From NCBI RefSeq assembly GCF_024748615.1, contig NZ_CP087168.1:4960001-5024000 (forward strand): DNA of 64,000 nucleotides. The letters run 5' to 3'. The position numbers and the translations under genes were made by a program. Shown piece by piece: positions 36,736 to 47,200 of the stretch (the stretch's first letter is position 1; each line of letters starts with the position of its first letter). The DNA comes from Pseudomonas sp. B21-048 (GTDB lineage Bacteria; Pseudomonadota; Gammaproteobacteria; Pseudomonadales; Pseudomonadaceae). Under the pieces are notes generated by a model that saw nothing but the letters and a program-made list of their open reading frames with translations, ran no database searches and was not told the origin of the DNA.

Positions 36736-37608
36736 ATGAGTCAGGAAACGCCGTACATTTTCGACGCCACGACTGCCGATTTCGACCAGTCGGTGATCGA
36801 GAGCTCTTTTCACAAACCGGTGCTGGTGGATTTCTGGGCCGAATGGTGTGCGCCGTGCAAGGCCTTGATGCCGATGCTGCAAACCATTGCCGAGAGCTAT
36901 CAGGGCGAGTTGCTGCTGGCCAAGGTCAATTGCGACATCGAGCAGGATATTGTTGCGCGCTTCGGTATACGCAGCCTGCCGACCGTGGTGCTGTTCAAGG
37001 ACGGTCAGCCGGTGGACGGTTTTGCCGGTGCACAACCGGAATCGGCTGTGCGCACGATGCTCGAACCCCACGTGCAAATGCCGCCGCCCGCTGCGACCGA
37101 CCCGTTCGAACAGGCTCAGGCGCTGTTCGATGAGGGCCGCTATGCCGACGCCGAAGCCACGCTCAAAGTACTGCTGGCTGAAGACAACACCAACGCCAAG
37201 GCGCTGATCCTCTACGCCCGCTGCCTGACTGAGCGCGGCGAGCTGGGTGAAGCGCAAGTCGTGCTCGACGCGGTCAAGACCGATGAGCACAAGGCCGCGC
37301 TGGCCGGCGCCAAGGCGCAGATCCAGTTCCTCGGTCAGGCCAGGGATTTGCCGGATGCGGCAGACCTGAAAGCACGTCTGGCGAAAAATCCGCAGGACGA
37401 TGAGGCAGTCTATCAACTGGCGATCCAGCAACTGGCCCGTCAGCAATACGACGCGGCACTGGATGCCCTGCTGAAACTGTTCATCCGCAATCGCAGCTAC
37501 AGCGAAGGCTTGCCGCACAAGACCTTGCTGCAGGTGTTCGAACTGCTGGGCAATGATCACCCGCTGGTGACCACGTACCGTCGCAAGTTGTTTGCCGCGC
37601 TTTATTAA
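36736..37608 (+). CDS. cnoX: Thioredoxin-TPR protein, CnoX/YbbN-like
   Basis: The 290-residue cytoplasmic protein has an N-terminal thioredoxin domain (residues 10-115) with VDFWAEWCAPCKAL, i.e. a complete CxxC, and the cis-Pro loop RSLPTVVLF. A TPR-like C-terminal domain follows (QALFDEGRYADAEATLKVLL). In E. coli CnoX/YbbN is a redox-controlled holdase working with GroEL, but its motif is SxxC; here both cysteines are present, so oxidoreductase activity is possible. The gene is a single unit between a REP and a convergent gene. Confidence 0.9.
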   Translation: MSQETPYIFDATTADFDQSVIESSFHKPVLVDFWAEWCAPCKALMPMLQTIAESYQGELLLAKVNCDIEQDIVARFGIRSLPTVVLFKDGQPVDGFAGAQPESAVRTMLEPHVQMPPPAATDPFEQAQALFDEGRYADAEATLKVLLAEDNTNAKALILYARCLTERGELGEAQVVLDAVKTDEHKAALAGAKAQIQFLGQARDLPDAADLKARLAKNPQDDEAVYQLAIQQLARQQYDAALDALLKLFIRNRSYSEGLPHKTLLQVFELLGNDHPLVTTYRRKLFAALY

Positions 37609-37636
37609 GTGGATCGGGCCATGTGAACCCGATCCC

Positions 37637-37660
37637 GTAGGAGCGGCCGCAGGCTCCTAC
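37637..37660. terminator. Palindromic stem between two convergent genes
   Basis: GTAGGAGCGGCCGCAGGCTC followed by CTAC gives a GTAGGAGC/GCTCCTAC stem 28 nt past the cnoX-like stop. It overlaps the stop codon of the gene on the other strand. It may terminate both transcripts, although it lacks a T run; it is also a short REP-like word. Confidence 0.5.
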
Positions 37661-38004
37661 GCTGGCTTACACCAGCTGTACAGCGGCGTATCCCCGCCGC
37701 TCATCACTTTGACATCTGCGCAGTGGCGCAAGCGCACCAGCAAGCGCTTGCCCGCTGCTGCGCTGCCAGTCAGCCCTTCCAGTTGCTCCAGCAAATCCGG
37801 CCCGCTCAATTGCCCGGCCTTGCGCAACAATTCCTGGGCGATCTGCCACAGCGCATCGTCCTGATTCACCGGTTTGGCGGGCGTAGCACTCGCCTCTGGT
37901 TTTGCTGTCTGCAACTGCGCACCCAGCTGTGCCCAGTCGCCTTCATCCAGCTCCAGCGTCAAATCCACCGGCCAGTCGCCGATGCTTCCGCGTATTCGCA
38001 ACAT
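37657..38004 (-). CDS. Hypothetical 115-residue protein (conserved near cnoX)
   Basis: The ATG at 38004 follows AGGAG at a good distance and gives MLRIRGSIGDWPVDLTLELD. The protein is acidic and soluble, with an N-terminal beta-like stretch, a Gln/Ala-rich linker (LGAQLQTAKPEASATPAK) and a helical C-terminal half (LLRKAGQLSGPDLLEQLEGL) ending in a Cys/Trp-containing tail. No signal or TM segment is seen and I recognise no named family. It is convergent with the cnoX-like gene. Confidence 0.75.
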   Translation of the reverse strand: MLRIRGSIGDWPVDLTLELDEGDWAQLGAQLQTAKPEASATPAKPVNQDDALWQIAQELLRKAGQLSGPDLLEQLEGLTGSAAAGKRLLVRLRHCADVKVMSGGDTPLYSWCKPA

Positions 38005-38089
38005 AAGTCTGCTCCTGCCCATACCTGACTCGCATGCTCCCATGGGCCTTGCACAACGCCAAGCAGACGGTCAAACTCTCGGCACTTCC

Positions 38090-38107
38090 GTTATAAGATT
38101 ACATAAC
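38090..38107. promoter_or_regulatory. Zur-box-like dyad upstream of the DUF2796 operon
   Basis: GTTATAAGATTACATAAC contains GTTAT and ATAAC arms, 33 nt before the start codon. AT-rich GTTAT/ATAAC dyads are typical of Zur sites in gammaproteobacteria, and homologous Pseudomonas operons are induced by zinc starvation. The 8-nt spacer is wider than in most Zur boxes, so this is tentative. Confidence 0.45.
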
Positions 38108-38139
38108 AAATCTTTCATTTTACTTTTCGGAGACCCACC

Positions 38140-38727
38140 ATGCGCCGTCTGCTGCTCGCTTTGCCGTTTGCCTTGTTGCCGCTGGCTCTCGCCCACGCCG
38201 CTGTCGAACATGATCATGATGAGCACGGCAGCCTCAGCGCCCACGAACATGGCGTCGGTCGCCTGAACGCGGCGCTGGACGGCCAGACGCTGGAGCTGGA
38301 ACTGGAAAGCCCGGCGATGAATCTGGTGGGTTTCGAACACGCCGCCAGCACCGACGCCGACAAGGCCAAAGTCGCCACCGTCCGCGCGCAGCTGGAAAAA
38401 CCGTTGGTGCTGTTCAACCTGCCGAAAGCCGCCGGTTGCGTGGTCGCGACTCAGGAACTGGAAAGCCCGTTGTTCGGTGACAAGCCGGATGCCGATGACC
38501 ATGACGAAGAAGACGCCAAAGACGGTCACGAGCATCACCAGGACCATAGCGAGATCCATGCCCATTACCAATTCAGCTGCTCGGCCCCGGGCGCGCTGAA
38601 GACCCTGGACCTGGCGACTATCTTCAACACATTCCCGGCCACCCAGAAGATTCAGGTACAACTGATCAGCCCGAGTGGCCAGCAAGGGGTTGAAGTAACA
38701 ACCAAGGCTGCCGCCCTCAAGTTCTAA
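38140..38727 (+). CDS. Histidine-rich periplasmic DUF2796 protein (zinc-related)
   Basis: The 195-residue precursor has a signal peptide (MRRLLLALPFALLPLALAHA) and His/Asp-rich stretches just after it (VEHDHDEHG) and in the middle (DDHDEEDAKDGHEHHQDHSE), as expected for a zinc-binding protein. DUF2796 proteins head an ABC-transporter operon that is zinc-starvation-induced in P. aeruginosa. Here the order DUF2796, ATPase, FtsX-like permease, DUF3299 is kept. It probably scavenges or buffers zinc in the periplasm. Confidence 0.9.
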   Translation: MRRLLLALPFALLPLALAHAAVEHDHDEHGSLSAHEHGVGRLNAALDGQTLELELESPAMNLVGFEHAASTDADKAKVATVRAQLEKPLVLFNLPKAAGCVVATQELESPLFGDKPDADDHDEEDAKDGHEHHQDHSEIHAHYQFSCSAPGALKTLDLATIFNTFPATQKIQVQLISPSGQQGVEVTTKAAALKF

Positions 38728-38764
38728 ACCCACCCCGACCATCAGCACTCATGAAACCGGTTAA

Positions 38765-39475
38765 ATGACCCAAGCACTCATCGAACTGTCCGACCTGGGC
38801 TTCAGTTGGCCCGGTCATCCGCCGCTGCTGGACATCCCGGCGTTTCGCCTTATGCCGGGTGAAACCCTGTTCCTCAAAGGCCCCAGTGGCAGTGGCAAGA
38901 CCACCCTACTGGGCCTACTCGGTGGCGTGCAAAAGCCCGATCGCGGCAGCATTCGCCTGCTCGGCCAGGAGCTGACCGAACTCTCTGCCGGTGCTCGCGA
39001 CCACTTCCGCGTCGATCACACCGGCTACATCTTCCAGCAGTTCAACTTGCTGCCATTTCTCTCAGTGCGTGAGAACGTTGAGCTGCCCTGCCACTTTTCC
39101 AAACTACGTGCCGAACGGGCGAAACAGCGCCACGGCAGCGTCGATCAGGCGGCCGCCACCCTGCTTGCCCACCTGGGTTTGACCGATCAAAACTTGCTCA
39201 GCCGCCGCGCCGATTCTCTGTCCATCGGCCAGCAGCAACGGGTCGCCGCCGCGCGTGCGTTGATTGGTCAGCCGGAACTGGTGATCGCCGACGAACCGAC
39301 CTCGGCGCTGGACTACGACGCCCGCGAGAACTTCATTCGCCTGCTGTTCGCCGAATGCCGCGAAGCCGGGTCGAGCCTGTTGTTTGTCAGCCATGACCAG
39401 AGTCTCGCGCCGCTGTTCGATCGCCACCTGTCGCTGGCCGATCTCAATCGCGCCGCCACCCCGTCCGAGGTCTGA
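38765..39475 (+). CDS. LolD/MacB-type ABC transporter ATPase
   Basis: The 236-residue ATPase has Walker A GPSGSGKTTLLGLLG (about residues 39-53), Q-loop YIFQQFNLLPFLSVREN, signature LSIGQQQRVAAARAL (LSIGQ instead of LSGGQ) and Walker B LVIADEPTSALD. It belongs to the MacB/LolD group that drives FtsX-like permeases rather than classical importers. The permease gene begins 1 nt after its stop. In this operon it likely powers zinc-related extrusion or mechanotransmission at the envelope; the substrate is not visible. Confidence 0.93.
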   Translation: MTQALIELSDLGFSWPGHPPLLDIPAFRLMPGETLFLKGPSGSGKTTLLGLLGGVQKPDRGSIRLLGQELTELSAGARDHFRVDHTGYIFQQFNLLPFLSVRENVELPCHFSKLRAERAKQRHGSVDQAAATLLAHLGLTDQNLLSRRADSLSIGQQQRVAAARALIGQPELVIADEPTSALDYDARENFIRLLFAECREAGSSLLFVSHDQSLAPLFDRHLSLADLNRAATPSEV

Positions 39476-39476
39476 G

Positions 39477-40742
39477 ATGTATTTGTTTCGTCTAGCCATG
39501 GCCAGTCTGGCTAACCGTCGCTTCACCGCGATCCTCACCGCGTTCGCCATCGCCCTGTCGGTCTGCTTGCTGCTGGCGGTGGAGCGGGTGCGCACCGAGG
39601 CCAAGGCCAGTTTTGCCAGCACCATCAGCGGCACCGACCTGATCGTCGGCGCGCGTTCCGGTTCAGTGAACCTGTTGCTGTACTCGGTGTTCCGCATCGG
39701 CAACGCCACCAACAACATCCGTTGGGACAGCTTTGAACATTTCGCCAACAACCCGAAAGTGAAGTGGGCGATCCCGATGTCCCTCGGTGACTCCCATCGC
39801 GGTTATCGGGTGATGGGCACCACCGAGGCGTACTTCGAGCATTATCAGTATGGCCATCAACAGCACCTCGAACTCGCCGATGGCCGCGCCTTCGCCAGCG
39901 ATCCGTTCGAAGTGGTGCTCGGCGCCGAAGTGGCCGATGCGCTGCATTACAAGCTCGGCGACAAACTGGTGTTGGCCCATGGCGTGGCGGTGATCAGCCT
40001 GGTCAAACACGACGACAAACCGTTCACCGTGGTCGGCATTCTCAAACGCACCGGCACCCCGGTGGACCGCACGCTGCACATCAGCCTCGGCGGGATGGAA
40101 GCCATTCACGTCGACTGGCACAACGGCGTGCCGGCGCGCGGTAACGGCCGGATCAGTGCCGACCAAGCGCGCAACATGGACCTGAAGCCGCAAGCGATCA
40201 CAGCGTTCATGCTCGGCCTCAACAGCAAGATTTCAACGTTTGCGCTGCAACGGGAGATCAATGAATTCCGTGGCGAGCCGATGCTGGCGATCCTGCCGGG
40301 TGTGGCATTGCAAGAGCTGTGGAGTTTGATGAGCACGGCGGAAAAAGCCTTGTTCGTCGTCTCGCTGTTCGTGGTGCTGACCGGGTTGATCGGTATGCTC
40401 ACGGCGATCCTCACCAGCCTCAACGAACGGCGCCGAGAGATGGCGATTCTGCGTTCGGTCGGCGCGCGGCCGTGGCACATCGCGACCTTGTTGGTGCTGG
40501 AAGCCTTTGCCCTGGCGTTGTCGGGGGTGATTGCCGGTGTGGCGCTGTTGTACGTGTGCATTGCCGCGGCTCAGGGTTACGTGCAGGCGAATTACGGCTT
40601 GTATTTGCCGCTGGCCTGGCCGAGTGAATATGAATGGACGCTGCTCGGTGGCATCCTGATCGCCGCGCTGCTGATGGGCAGCGTGCCGGCCTGGCGTGCT
40701 TATCGCCAATCCTTGGCCGATGGTCTGTCGATCCGACTATGA
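39477..40742 (+). CDS. FtsX/MacB-type ABC permease
   Basis: The ATG at 39477 gives 421 residues; the frame is open further upstream within the ATPase gene. TM1 is near the N terminus (FTAILTAFAIALSVCLLLAV), then comes a large periplasmic domain (residues 45-265). Three C-terminal TM segments follow, with the FtsX signature SLNERRREMAILRSVGARPW. This topology (4 TM, MacB-like periplasmic core) indicates a transporter that couples ATP hydrolysis to periplasmic movements. It is coupled to the ATPase before it and the DUF3299 gene after it. Confidence 0.92.
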   Translation: MYLFRLAMASLANRRFTAILTAFAIALSVCLLLAVERVRTEAKASFASTISGTDLIVGARSGSVNLLLYSVFRIGNATNNIRWDSFEHFANNPKVKWAIPMSLGDSHRGYRVMGTTEAYFEHYQYGHQQHLELADGRAFASDPFEVVLGAEVADALHYKLGDKLVLAHGVAVISLVKHDDKPFTVVGILKRTGTPVDRTLHISLGGMEAIHVDWHNGVPARGNGRISADQARNMDLKPQAITAFMLGLNSKISTFALQREINEFRGEPMLAILPGVALQELWSLMSTAEKALFVVSLFVVLTGLIGMLTAILTSLNERRREMAILRSVGARPWHIATLLVLEAFALALSGVIAGVALLYVCIAAAQGYVQANYGLYLPLAWPSEYEWTLLGGILIAALLMGSVPAWRAYRQSLADGLSIRL

Positions 40743-40753
40743 GGACGTTGAAA

Positions 40754-41272
40754 ATGCCCCGCGCCCTGCTCGCGCTGTTGATGTTGGTCGCCCTGCCTCT
40801 GTGGGCGGCCGAGCCAAAAGACCTGACCTGGTCGGAAATGATCCCGCCGGACGCTGCACCGGAAGTGCCGAACATGACGCCACTGCACGACCTGTCGAAG
40901 ATGAGCGATGCGCTGTCCGCGGAGTCGGCTCCAGCGGCCAAGCAGGACATGCCGAACGCACCAGTGGTGAAAAGCCTCGACGGCAAGAATATTCGTTTAC
41001 CGGGGTACATCGTGCCGCTGGAAGTCAGTGAAGAAGGTCGCACCACGGAGTTTCTGCTGGTGCCGTATTTTGGTGCCTGCATCCACGTACCGCCTCCACC
41101 GTCGAACCAGATCGTGCATGTCAAAAGCGAAGTCGGCGTGAAGCTTGATGAGCTGTATCAACCGTACTGGATCGAAGGTGCGTTGCAGGTCAAGGCGTCC
41201 ACCAGCGAGTTGGCGGACGCGGGGTATCAGATGGAGGCGGACAAGATTTATGTGTATGAATTGCAGGAGTGA
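40754..41272 (+). CDS. DUF3299 periplasmic protein of the zinc-type operon
   Basis: The ATG at 40754 follows GAGGA and gives 172 residues with a signal peptide (MPRALLALLMLVALPLWAAE); an ATG at 40739 overlapping the permease stop is an alternative start. The conserved core reads IRLPGYIVPLEV and FFLVPYFGACIHVPPPPSNQ-like (here FLLVPYFGACIHVPPPPSNQ), with one Cys and a His that could bind metal. DUF3299 proteins co-occur with DUF2796 and this ABC pair. Biochemical role unknown. Confidence 0.88.
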   Translation: MPRALLALLMLVALPLWAAEPKDLTWSEMIPPDAAPEVPNMTPLHDLSKMSDALSAESAPAAKQDMPNAPVVKSLDGKNIRLPGYIVPLEVSEEGRTTEFLLVPYFGACIHVPPPPSNQIVHVKSEVGVKLDELYQPYWIEGALQVKASTSELADAGYQMEADKIYVYELQE

Positions 41273-41326
41273 GTCCGGCAATTGTGTGTCGCGACGGGGG
41301 CAAAAATCGGGACCTTCACTGTTTCA

Positions 41327-41340
41327 TTGAGCTGAGTCAA
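41327..41340. promoter_or_regulatory. ANR/FNR-like box upstream of the OmpW gene
   Basis: TTGAGCTGAGTCAA fits the TTGA-N6-TCAA dyad of ANR/FNR sites, 65 nt before the OmpW start. OprG/OmpW genes of Pseudomonas are known to depend on ANR, so a site here is expected. Only one position of each half differs from the ideal TTGAT/ATCAA. Confidence 0.5.
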
Positions 41341-41405
41341 AAGACCGTATCAGTCGGATCCCTACCATTGGACATCGAACATATTTAACGTCCTTTGGAG
41401 CCCCC

Positions 41406-42104
41406 ATGCACAAGTCCGCGCTCTGCGCTTCGCTGTTCGCTCTCGCGCTCGCAGCCCCGCTCGCTCATGCTCACACCGGCGGTGACATCATCGTTCGGGC
41501 CGGTGCGATCACCGTCAACCCGGAGGCCGACAGCTCCAGCGTCAAGGTCGATCAAGGCCCGTTGAAGGGTGCCGATCTGGGTGGCAAGGCCACCATGAGC
41601 AGCGACACGCAATTGGGTCTGAACTTCGCCTACATGATCACCGACCATCTGGGGATCGAACTGCTGGCAGCCTCGCCGTTCGAACACGACGTGAAACTCA
41701 AAGGCACCGCCCTCGGTGCCGCCAACGGCAAACTCGGCACTCTCAAACACCTGCCGCCAACCCTGAGCCTGGTCTACTACCCGATGGACGCCAAGTCCGC
41801 GTTCCAACCGTACATCGGCGGCGGTATCAACTACACCTGGATCTACGACGAACACGTCGGCAGTGAAGCCAGCGCCAACGGCTTCAGCAACTTCAAGGCG
41901 GAAAACTCCTGGGGCCTGGCCTGGGAAGTCGGTGCCGACTACATGCTGACCGACAACATAATGATCAACGCCCAGGTGCGCTACATCGACATCGATACCA
42001 CCGCGACCGTGGAAAACAACGCCGTCGCGCCGGGCACCCGAGCCAAGGTCGACGTCGATGTGGACCCGTTCATTTACATGGTGGGTTTGGGTTACAAGTT
42101 TTAA
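41406..42104 (+). CDS. oprG: OmpW/OprG-family outer-membrane protein
   Basis: The 232-residue precursor has a signal peptide (ALCASLFALALAAPLAHAH) followed by GGDIIVRAGAITVNPEADSS, the OmpW N terminus. Family segments TMSSDTQLGLNFAYMITDHLGIELLAASPF-type (seen as DTQLGLNFAYMITDHLGIE) and a C-terminal Phe (GLGYKF) follow. OmpW proteins are 8-stranded barrels for small hydrophobic molecules. TTTGGAG precedes the start. An ANR-like box upstream suggests low-oxygen control. The position after the zinc-type operon matches P. aeruginosa oprG. Confidence 0.92.
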   Translation: MHKSALCASLFALALAAPLAHAHTGGDIIVRAGAITVNPEADSSSVKVDQGPLKGADLGGKATMSSDTQLGLNFAYMITDHLGIELLAASPFEHDVKLKGTALGAANGKLGTLKHLPPTLSLVYYPMDAKSAFQPYIGGGINYTWIYDEHVGSEASANGFSNFKAENSWGLAWEVGADYMLTDNIMINAQVRYIDIDTTATVENNAVAPGTRAKVDVDVDPFIYMVGLGYKF

Positions 42105-42124
42105 GCAACATTTGATCGGCTTTT

Positions 42125-42152
42125 GTGGCGAGGGAGCAAGCTCCCTCGCCAC
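42125..42152. repeat. Perfect 28-bp palindrome (REP-like) after oprG
   Basis: GTGGCGAGGGAGCAAGCTCC followed by CTCGCCAC is a perfect palindrome 20 nt past the stop. The same word forms the arms of the repeat at 58180-58269. It likely acts as a terminator or mRNA-stabilising stem. Confidence 0.8.
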
Positions 42153-42202
42153 AGGTTCAGTTTTAATTGACTGCCATTAGCCTCGTAAGGCGCCTTTTTT
42201 GA

Positions 42203-43124
<922 letters not shown>

Positions 43125-43132
<8 letters not shown>

Positions 43133-44009
43133 GGCGATAAAACCTATCCAGTAAGCCCGGGAGTGCCGCGCGCCAGGCGCGGGGCTTGATCCCGAAAGTG
43201 TGCAGAATTTTCTTGCAGGCCAGCACCGCGTGTTGCGGTTCTTCAGCGGCGTCGGGCCGCGCGGCGTGAGCCTGGGCGGTCGGTGCTTCGATGGCCAGCG
43301 GGTGCAGGGCGCGTGCTTCGGTAAGGATAGCCTGCCCCAGTGCCAGCGGCGTGGTCGCCTCATGCCCGGCGTAGTGGTAAGTGCCCCACAGCGGCGCGGA
43401 GCAATCGAGTTGCTTGAGCACCGAAATGATCACCCGGGCGGCATCGTCCACCGGGGTCGGATTACCGCGACGATCATCGGCCATCAACAGTTCTTCAGCT
43501 TTCTCGGCCCGGCTCAGGAATCGCCCGAGAGAGCCATCAGGGCTGTCGTCGAGCAGCCAGCCGAAACGCAGCAGTACGTGCTGTGGACAAGTGGCGCGTA
43601 CGCTTTGCTCGATTCGCCACAAGGCCTGACCACGCAGGCCCAGCGGTACCGGTTCGTCTTTTTCGCTATAGGCGGTCGCCCGAGAGCCATCGAACACGCG
43701 ATAACTCGACGGTTGCATCAGCACAATGTTGTGATGTTGGCACAGCTCGGCCAGCCGTTCGACGGCTCGCTCCTGCCCGGCCAGACGCTGTTCGCTGACA
43801 GTCTCCGCCTGGAACCAGTCAAAGTAGTAGGCGAGATTGATCAACGCATCCGGACGGGTATCGTCGAGCAGTTGCGTCAGGCTCGCGGCATCCCAGCCGT
43901 CTTGCGGTGGGCGGGGGGCGAGGAAACCGATGTCTTCCTCCGCACCGAGGCGAATCAGCGCCTGCCCAAGGGCATTTCCGCCGCCCAGTAACATAAGGCG
44001 CATTCGCAT
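43125..44009 (-). CDS. RmlD-like sugar-nucleotide reductase/NAD-binding protein
   Basis: The 294-residue SDR-like protein begins with a nucleotide-binding motif (LMLLGGGNALGQALIRLG) and follows the dTDP-4-dehydrorhamnose reductase fold (DTRPDALINLAYYFDWFQAE, GWLLDDSPDGSLGRFL). The YxxxK catalytic pair of RmlD is not clear (AYSEKDEPVPLG), so activity on sugar nucleotides is less certain than for its neighbour. It overlaps the epimerase gene and is probably the first gene of this two-gene unit. Confidence 0.8.
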
Positions 44010-44234
44010 AGAGTCAGCAGGCCCAGTCTGATTGGAACGATGGCTTTATCGACAGCGCCCGCGGGCGATGTCCTCAATAATTGCCGGAATCGTTGCATTT
44101 TGCGGGTTTAGTGCGCAACCGTCATCCGTAAAGTGTAGATCCCGGGGATTTGTGGTGCCTGTGCGGCCCTCAGCACCGACACAGATCCTGAGCGGTACTT
44201 GCAACTTCCCGCCCCCACCCGCATAAATGACTTC

Positions 44235-47200
44235 ATGAATCTGCCCATCCCCACGGACGCTGCCCTGGCAGGCTTTCACCCCGCCGTCAGCGCCTGGTTC
44301 AGCAACACGTTCGCGACGGCCACCGCCGCCCAAGCCCGGGCGTGGCCATTGATCCGTCAGCGCCGCTCAACCCTGATCGCCGCGCCCACCGGCTCCGGCA
44401 AGACCCTCACTGCGTTTCTGGCCGTGCTCGACGATCTGGTCCATCGTGGCCTGGAGAGCCCGGACGGCCTGCCGGACGAAACCCTGGTGGTCTACGTTTC
44501 GCCGCTCAAGGCGCTGTCCAACGACATCCAGATCAACCTGCAAAACCCGCTGGCCGGCATCACCGAACAGTTGCGGGTAATGGGCCTGCCCGATGTGCCG
44601 ATCAGCACCGCCGTGCGCACCGGCGATACGCCGCAAAAAGAGCGTTCGGCCATGCGCAAAACCGCGCCGCACATTCTGGTGACCACTCCGGAATCCCTTT
44701 ACGTGCTGCTCGGCTCCGACTCCGGCCGGCAAATGCTCGGCACCACGCAAACGGTGATCGTCGACGAAATCCACGCCATTGCCGCCAGCAAACGCGGTAG
44801 CCACCTGGCCCTGAGCCTGGAGCGTCTGCAGGCACTGACCTTAAATAAATCGCGCTCGCAACCGCTGGTGCGTATCGGCCTGTCTGCCACGCAAAAACCC
44901 ATCGAAGCGGTGTCGCGCTTTTTGGTCGGCCGTGATCGCGACTGCGAAATCATCGACATCGGCCACGCCCGTCCACGGGATCTCGATATAGAGGTGCCGC
45001 CCGTGCCGTTGTCGGCGGTAATGGCCAACGATGTCTGGGAACTGGTCTATGACCGACTCGCCGCCCTCGCCCGTGAACACCGGACCACGCTGATTTTCGT
45101 CAACACCCGGCGCCTGGCCGAACGCCTGAGTCGACACTTGAGCGGACGCCTCGGCAAAGACGCGGTAGCGGCCCACCATGGCAGCTTGGCCAAGGAGTTT
45201 CGCCTGGACGCCGAGCAACGGCTCAAGCGCGGCGAGCTGCAAGTGCTGATCGCCACTGCTTCGCTGGAATTGGGGATCGACATCGGTGACGTCGACCTGG
45301 TGTGCCAGATCGCGTCGCCACGCTCGATTGCCGGATTTGTGCAACGGGTCGGCCGCTCCGGGCACCAGGTCGGCGGCATGCCCAAGGGCCGGCTATTCGC
45401 CACCACCCGCGACGACCTGATCGAATGCGCCGCCCTGCTCGATTGCGTCCGCCGTGGCGAACTCGACACGTTGCAGATCCCAGAAGCACCACTGGACGTG
45501 CTGGCCCAACAGATCATCGCCGAGGTCAGCTGCCAGGAATGGCAGGAACAGGCACTGCTCGAAATGCTGCGCAACGCTTCGCCTTACGCCAGGCTCGACG
45601 AAAAGCACTATCAGGCACTGCTGCAAATGCTCGCCGAGGGTTACAGCGGTCGCCTGGGTATTCGCAGCGCTTACCTGCACCGGGACGCCGTAAGCCGCAC
45701 ACTTCGCGGCCGTCGAGGCGCCAAGCTGACTGCCGTGACCAGCGGCGGGACGATTCCGGACAACGCCGACTACAGCGTTTTGCTGGAGCCTCAAGGGCTG
45801 AACATCGGCAGCGTCAACGAAGACTTCGCAGTGGAAAGCATCGCCGGGGATATCTTTCAGTTGGGCAATACGTCGTATCGAATCCTGCGGGTCGAAACCG
45901 GCAAAGTCCGGGTCGAAGACGCTCAGGGGCAACCACCGACCATTCCGTTCTGGCTCGGCGAAGCACCGGGTCGCAGTGATGAATTGTCGTTCGCCGTGGC
46001 CCGCCTGCAAGCGCAACTCGATGAGCGGCTCGGTGCCACGCCCGGCAACTTGCAGCCAGCCGTCGACTGGCTGACCGACGTACTCGGCTTGAACCTCGCC
46101 AGTGCCGAACAACTGGTGGATTACCTGGCCCGGGCGCGCCAGACCCTCGGCGCCTTGCCGTCGCAAGACACGCTGCTGATGGAGCGGTTTTTCGACGAGT
46201 CCGGCGGTACTCAGCTGATAATCCACTCGCCGTTCGGCAGCCGCATCAACCGCGCCTGGGGCCTGGCCCTGCGCAAGCGTTTCTGCCGCACCTTCAACTT
46301 CGAATTGCAGGCCGCCGCCAGCGAGGACGCCATCGTGCTGTCGCTGTCCTCCGGTCATAGCTTCGAGCTGGAGGAGGTCTGGCGTTATCTGCACAGCAAC
46401 AGCGCCGAACATACCTTGATTCAAGCAGTACTCGAGGCCCCACTGTTCGGCGTGCGCTGGCGCTGGAATGCCGGGGTCGCCCTGGCGCTGCCGCGCTACA
46501 GCGGCGGACGCAAAGTACCGCCGCAGATCCAGCGGATGAAAAGCGAAGACCTGATCGCCAGCGTGTTTCCCGATCAGATCGCCTGCGTGGAAAACCTCGC
46601 CGGCGAGCGCGAGATTCCCGACCATCCCTTGGTTGAACAAACCCTCGACGATTGCCTCCATGAGGCCATGGACTGCGAAGGCTGGCTGGCGTTGTTGCGG
46701 CGCATGGAACAGGGCGACATCCGCCTGATCAGCCGCGACTTGCCAGCGCCCTCGCCGCTGGCGGCGGAGATTCTCAGCGCCCGCCCCTACACCTTTCTCG
46801 ACGACGCGCCGCTGGAAGAGCGCCGTACTCAGGCGGTGCTCAACCGCCGCTGGAGCGATCCGCAGTCCACCGATGATCTCGGTGCGCTGGACGCCGAGGC
46901 GATTGCCGCGGTGCGTGATGAAGCCTGGCCAACGCCCACCGGCATTGATGAAATGCATGAAGCGCTGATGAGCCTGGCGTGCATCGCCGATGCCGAGGCC
47001 CAGGCCAACCCGAATTGGCTCGAGTGGCTGAATGCCTTGTCCGACAGTGGCCGGGCCAGCCGTTTGCAAATCAATACCGAACAATCGCTATGGTTGGCGC
47101 TGGAACGCCTGACCTGCCTGCGGGCGATTTATCCACAGGCCACATTGGTTACACCGTTGGAGGCGTTGCCCGGTTTCGATGAAACCTGGGAGCCGGATGA

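Noticed and set aside
45393..47084. A 563-codon open frame antisense to the helicase gene
   Set aside because: No motifs, and it is fully contained within lhr; it reflects codon bias on the opposite strand.
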